From Saccharothrix sp. S26 (GTDB taxonomy: Bacteria > Actinomycetota > Actinomycetes > Mycobacteriales > Pseudonocardiaceae), in NCBI RefSeq assembly GCF_021390395.1, contig NZ_JAJUWT010000014.1, forward strand, positions 186,001 through 250,000: DNA of 64,000 nucleotides, in the 5' to 3' direction. This document shows positions 62,777 through 64,000 of the stretch, in pieces (within the stretch, counting starts at the first letter, position 1; each line of letters starts with the position of its first letter). The position numbers were made by a program, and so were the translations under genes. The notes below the pieces were generated by a model. It was given only the letters and a program-made list of their open reading frames with translations, searched no databases and was not told the DNA's origin.

Positions 62777-63529
62777 CTAACCGTCGGCCGGCTGCGCCTT
62801 GCGCTCGACCAACGGCAGCGAGCGCAACTGCCGCTCCAGGTGCCACTGCAAGTGCGCGGCGACCAGGCCGCTCGCGTCGCGGCGGGCCACCGCGGGGATG
62901 CCGTCCACCACGTCCCACCGGCCGTGCAGCAGCGCGGCGAGCAGGCGCAACGTGTCGGCCGACGGCGTGGCGCTGCCCGGTGGCCGGCACCGCGGGCACA
63001 CCATGCCGCCCGCGTGCACGTTGAACGCCCGGTGCGGGCCGGGGTCGCCGCAGCGGGCGCACTCGTCCACCGCCGGCGCCCACCCCGCGAACGCCATCGC
63101 GCGCATCAGGAAGGCGTCCAGGATCAGCGAGGCATCCCGCTCCTTCGCCGCCAACGCCCGCAACGCTCCCGTGACCAGCAGGTACAGCCGCAGGACCGGC
63201 TCGCCCTCCTCGGCGGTGAGCCGGTCGGCGGTCTCCAGCACCGCGCACGCCGCCGTGTAGCGCTGGTAGTCGTCCACCAGCACCACGCCGAACGCGTCCA
63301 GCGTCTCCACCTGCGTGATCACGTCCAGCGACCGGCCCGGGTAGAACTGCACGTCGACGTGCCCGAACGGCTCCAGCCGCGCGCCGAACCGGGACGACGT
63401 GCGGCGCACGCCCTTGGCCACCGCGCGCACCTTGCCGTGCCGCTGGGTGAGCAGCGTGATGATCCGGTCGGCCTCGCCGAGCTTCTGCACCCGCAGGACC
63501 ACCCCGGTGTCCCGGTAGAGGTTCGCCAC
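62777..63529 (-). CDS. recO: DNA repair protein RecO
   Basis: 250 residues; GTG 63529 directly follows the era stop. N-terminal OB fold (YRDTGVVLRVQKLGEADRII), zinc site CARCGDPG ... CPRCR. Mediates RecA loading in the RecFOR pathway. Confidence 0.96.
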   Translation of the reverse strand: MANLYRDTGVVLRVQKLGEADRIITLLTQRHGKVRAVAKGVRRTSSRFGARLEPFGHVDVQFYPGRSLDVITQVETLDAFGVVLVDDYQRYTAACAVLETADRLTAEEGEPVLRLYLLVTGALRALAAKERDASLILDAFLMRAMAFAGWAPAVDECARCGDPGPHRAFNVHAGGMVCPRCRPPGSATPSADTLRLLAALLHGRWDVVDGIPAVARRDASGLVAAHLQWHLERQLRSLPLVERKAQPADG

Positions 63530-64000
63530 CTAGAACCCCAGTCTGCGCAACTGCTTCGGGTCGCGCTGCCAGTCCTTGGCGATCTTGATGTGCAGGTCGA
63601 GGTAGACGCGCGTGCCGAGCAGCTTCTCGATCTGCCTGCGGGAGGTGATGCCGACCTGCTTGAGGCGCTCGCCGCGGTGGCCCAGGATGATCGCCTTCTG
63701 GCTCGGGCGCTCCACGAACACGTTGGCGTGGATGTCCACCAGGTCGTCCCGGCCCTCGCGGGGCAGCATCTCCTCCACCACGACGGCGATCGAGTGCGGC
63801 AGCTCGTCGCGCACGCCCTCCAGCGCGGCCTCGCGGATCAGCTCGGCCACCAGGGTCAGCTCCGGCTCGTCGGTCAGCTCGCCGTCCGGGTACAGCGGCG
63901 GGCCCTCCGGCAGCTTGCCCAGCACCAGGTCCGCCAGGGTGTCGACCTGGTAGCCGTCCACCGCCGACACCGGGATCAGGTCGGCGAAGTCCATCACGTT
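63530..64000 (-). CDS. era: GTPase Era, C-terminal part (cut by window end)
   Basis: About 156 residues visible; the frame continues past the right edge. G5 motif region LIPVSAVDGYQVDTLADLVL, then the KH domain (ANVFVERPSQKAIILGHRGE, IEKLLGTRVYLDLHIKIAKD). Ribosome assembly GTPase. Confidence 0.95.
   Translation of the reverse strand, partial: NVMDFADLIPVSAVDGYQVDTLADLVLGKLPEGPPLYPDGELTDEPELTLVAELIREAALEGVRDELPHSIAVVVEEMLPREGRDDLVDIHANVFVERPSQKAIILGHRGERLKQVGITSRRQIEKLLGTRVYLDLHIKIAKDWQRDPKQLRRLGF

Overview
The window is high-GC (about 70%+) actinobacterial chromosome, most likely Pseudonocardiales (Saccharothrix/Actinosynnema/Lentzea-like). The basis is codon usage, frequent GTG starts, a SapB/AmfS-type lanthipeptide cassette, DUF3145, an actinobacterial HelD, a degenerate LAxTG surface protein, an smtB-zur pair and many probable leaderless promoters (TANNNT 6-8 nt before the start codon). 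Genus assignment is inference. No prophage, integrase, IS element or CRISPR array was seen.

Layout. 0-5.4 kb: class III lanthipeptide cassette of the ram/amf type: LanKC synthetase (5' end outside the window), a 53-residue precursor gene, a strong terminator and two overlapping ABC exporters. 5.4-15.3 kb: DUF3145, a decayed subtilase, membrane proteins, a TetR/flavin disulfide-oxidoreductase pair, a secreted SGNH esterase and the RNA-polymerase motor HelD. 15.3-18.2 kb: a broken ice-binding (DUF3494) wall-anchored protein, then a marR-crcB-crcB fluoride-channel operon. 18.3-25.3 kb: MFS exporter, PF04672 methyltransferase and PAS-GGDEF-EAL protein with overlapping genes, then the proton-translocating transhydrogenase operon pntAa-pntAb-pntB. 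25.3-31.8 kb: bacterial nitric oxide synthase, TetR-controlled flavin monooxygenase, macrolide-type glycosyltransferase behind a short leader ORF and hairpins, and an ABC-ABC-XRE operon. 31.9-37.5 kb: P450 plus ferredoxin, a MazF-type toxin-antitoxin pair, a decayed luciferase-like monooxygenase, DHA2 MFS exporter and an ECF sigma factor with a SnoaL-like tail. 37.9-54.3 kb: two tRNAs and mostly housekeeping or core genes (dnaG, dgt, glyS), an ECF41 sigma factor with its carboxymuconolactone-decarboxylase-like target, a serpin, SulP transporter and AraC regulator. 54.3-58.4 kb: smtB-zur and an adjacent zinc-type permease operon. 58.4-61.2 kb: a macro-domain/KAP-NTPase gene split by one base in a C6 run. 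61.2-64 kb: uppS-recO-era housekeeping block, era cut by the window end.

How it fits together. The ram-like cassette should make and export a labionin/lanthionine surfactant peptide used in aerial growth; a c-di-GMP protein is encoded 15 kb away, but a functional link is speculation. Several stretches are resistance or detoxification units with their own regulators and visible operators: TetR/flavin monooxygenase, MarR/MFS, leader-controlled glycosyltransferase and ABC-XRE next to P450. Five loci are visibly decayed or interrupted: subtilase, ice-binding protein, luciferase-like monooxygenase, a short secreted-protein remnant and macro-KAP. The most unusual signals are the variant lanthipeptide precursor, the glycosyltransferase leader, the macro-KAP fusion with its slippery C run, the doubly interrupted ice-binding anchor gene and several palindromic operator pairs.
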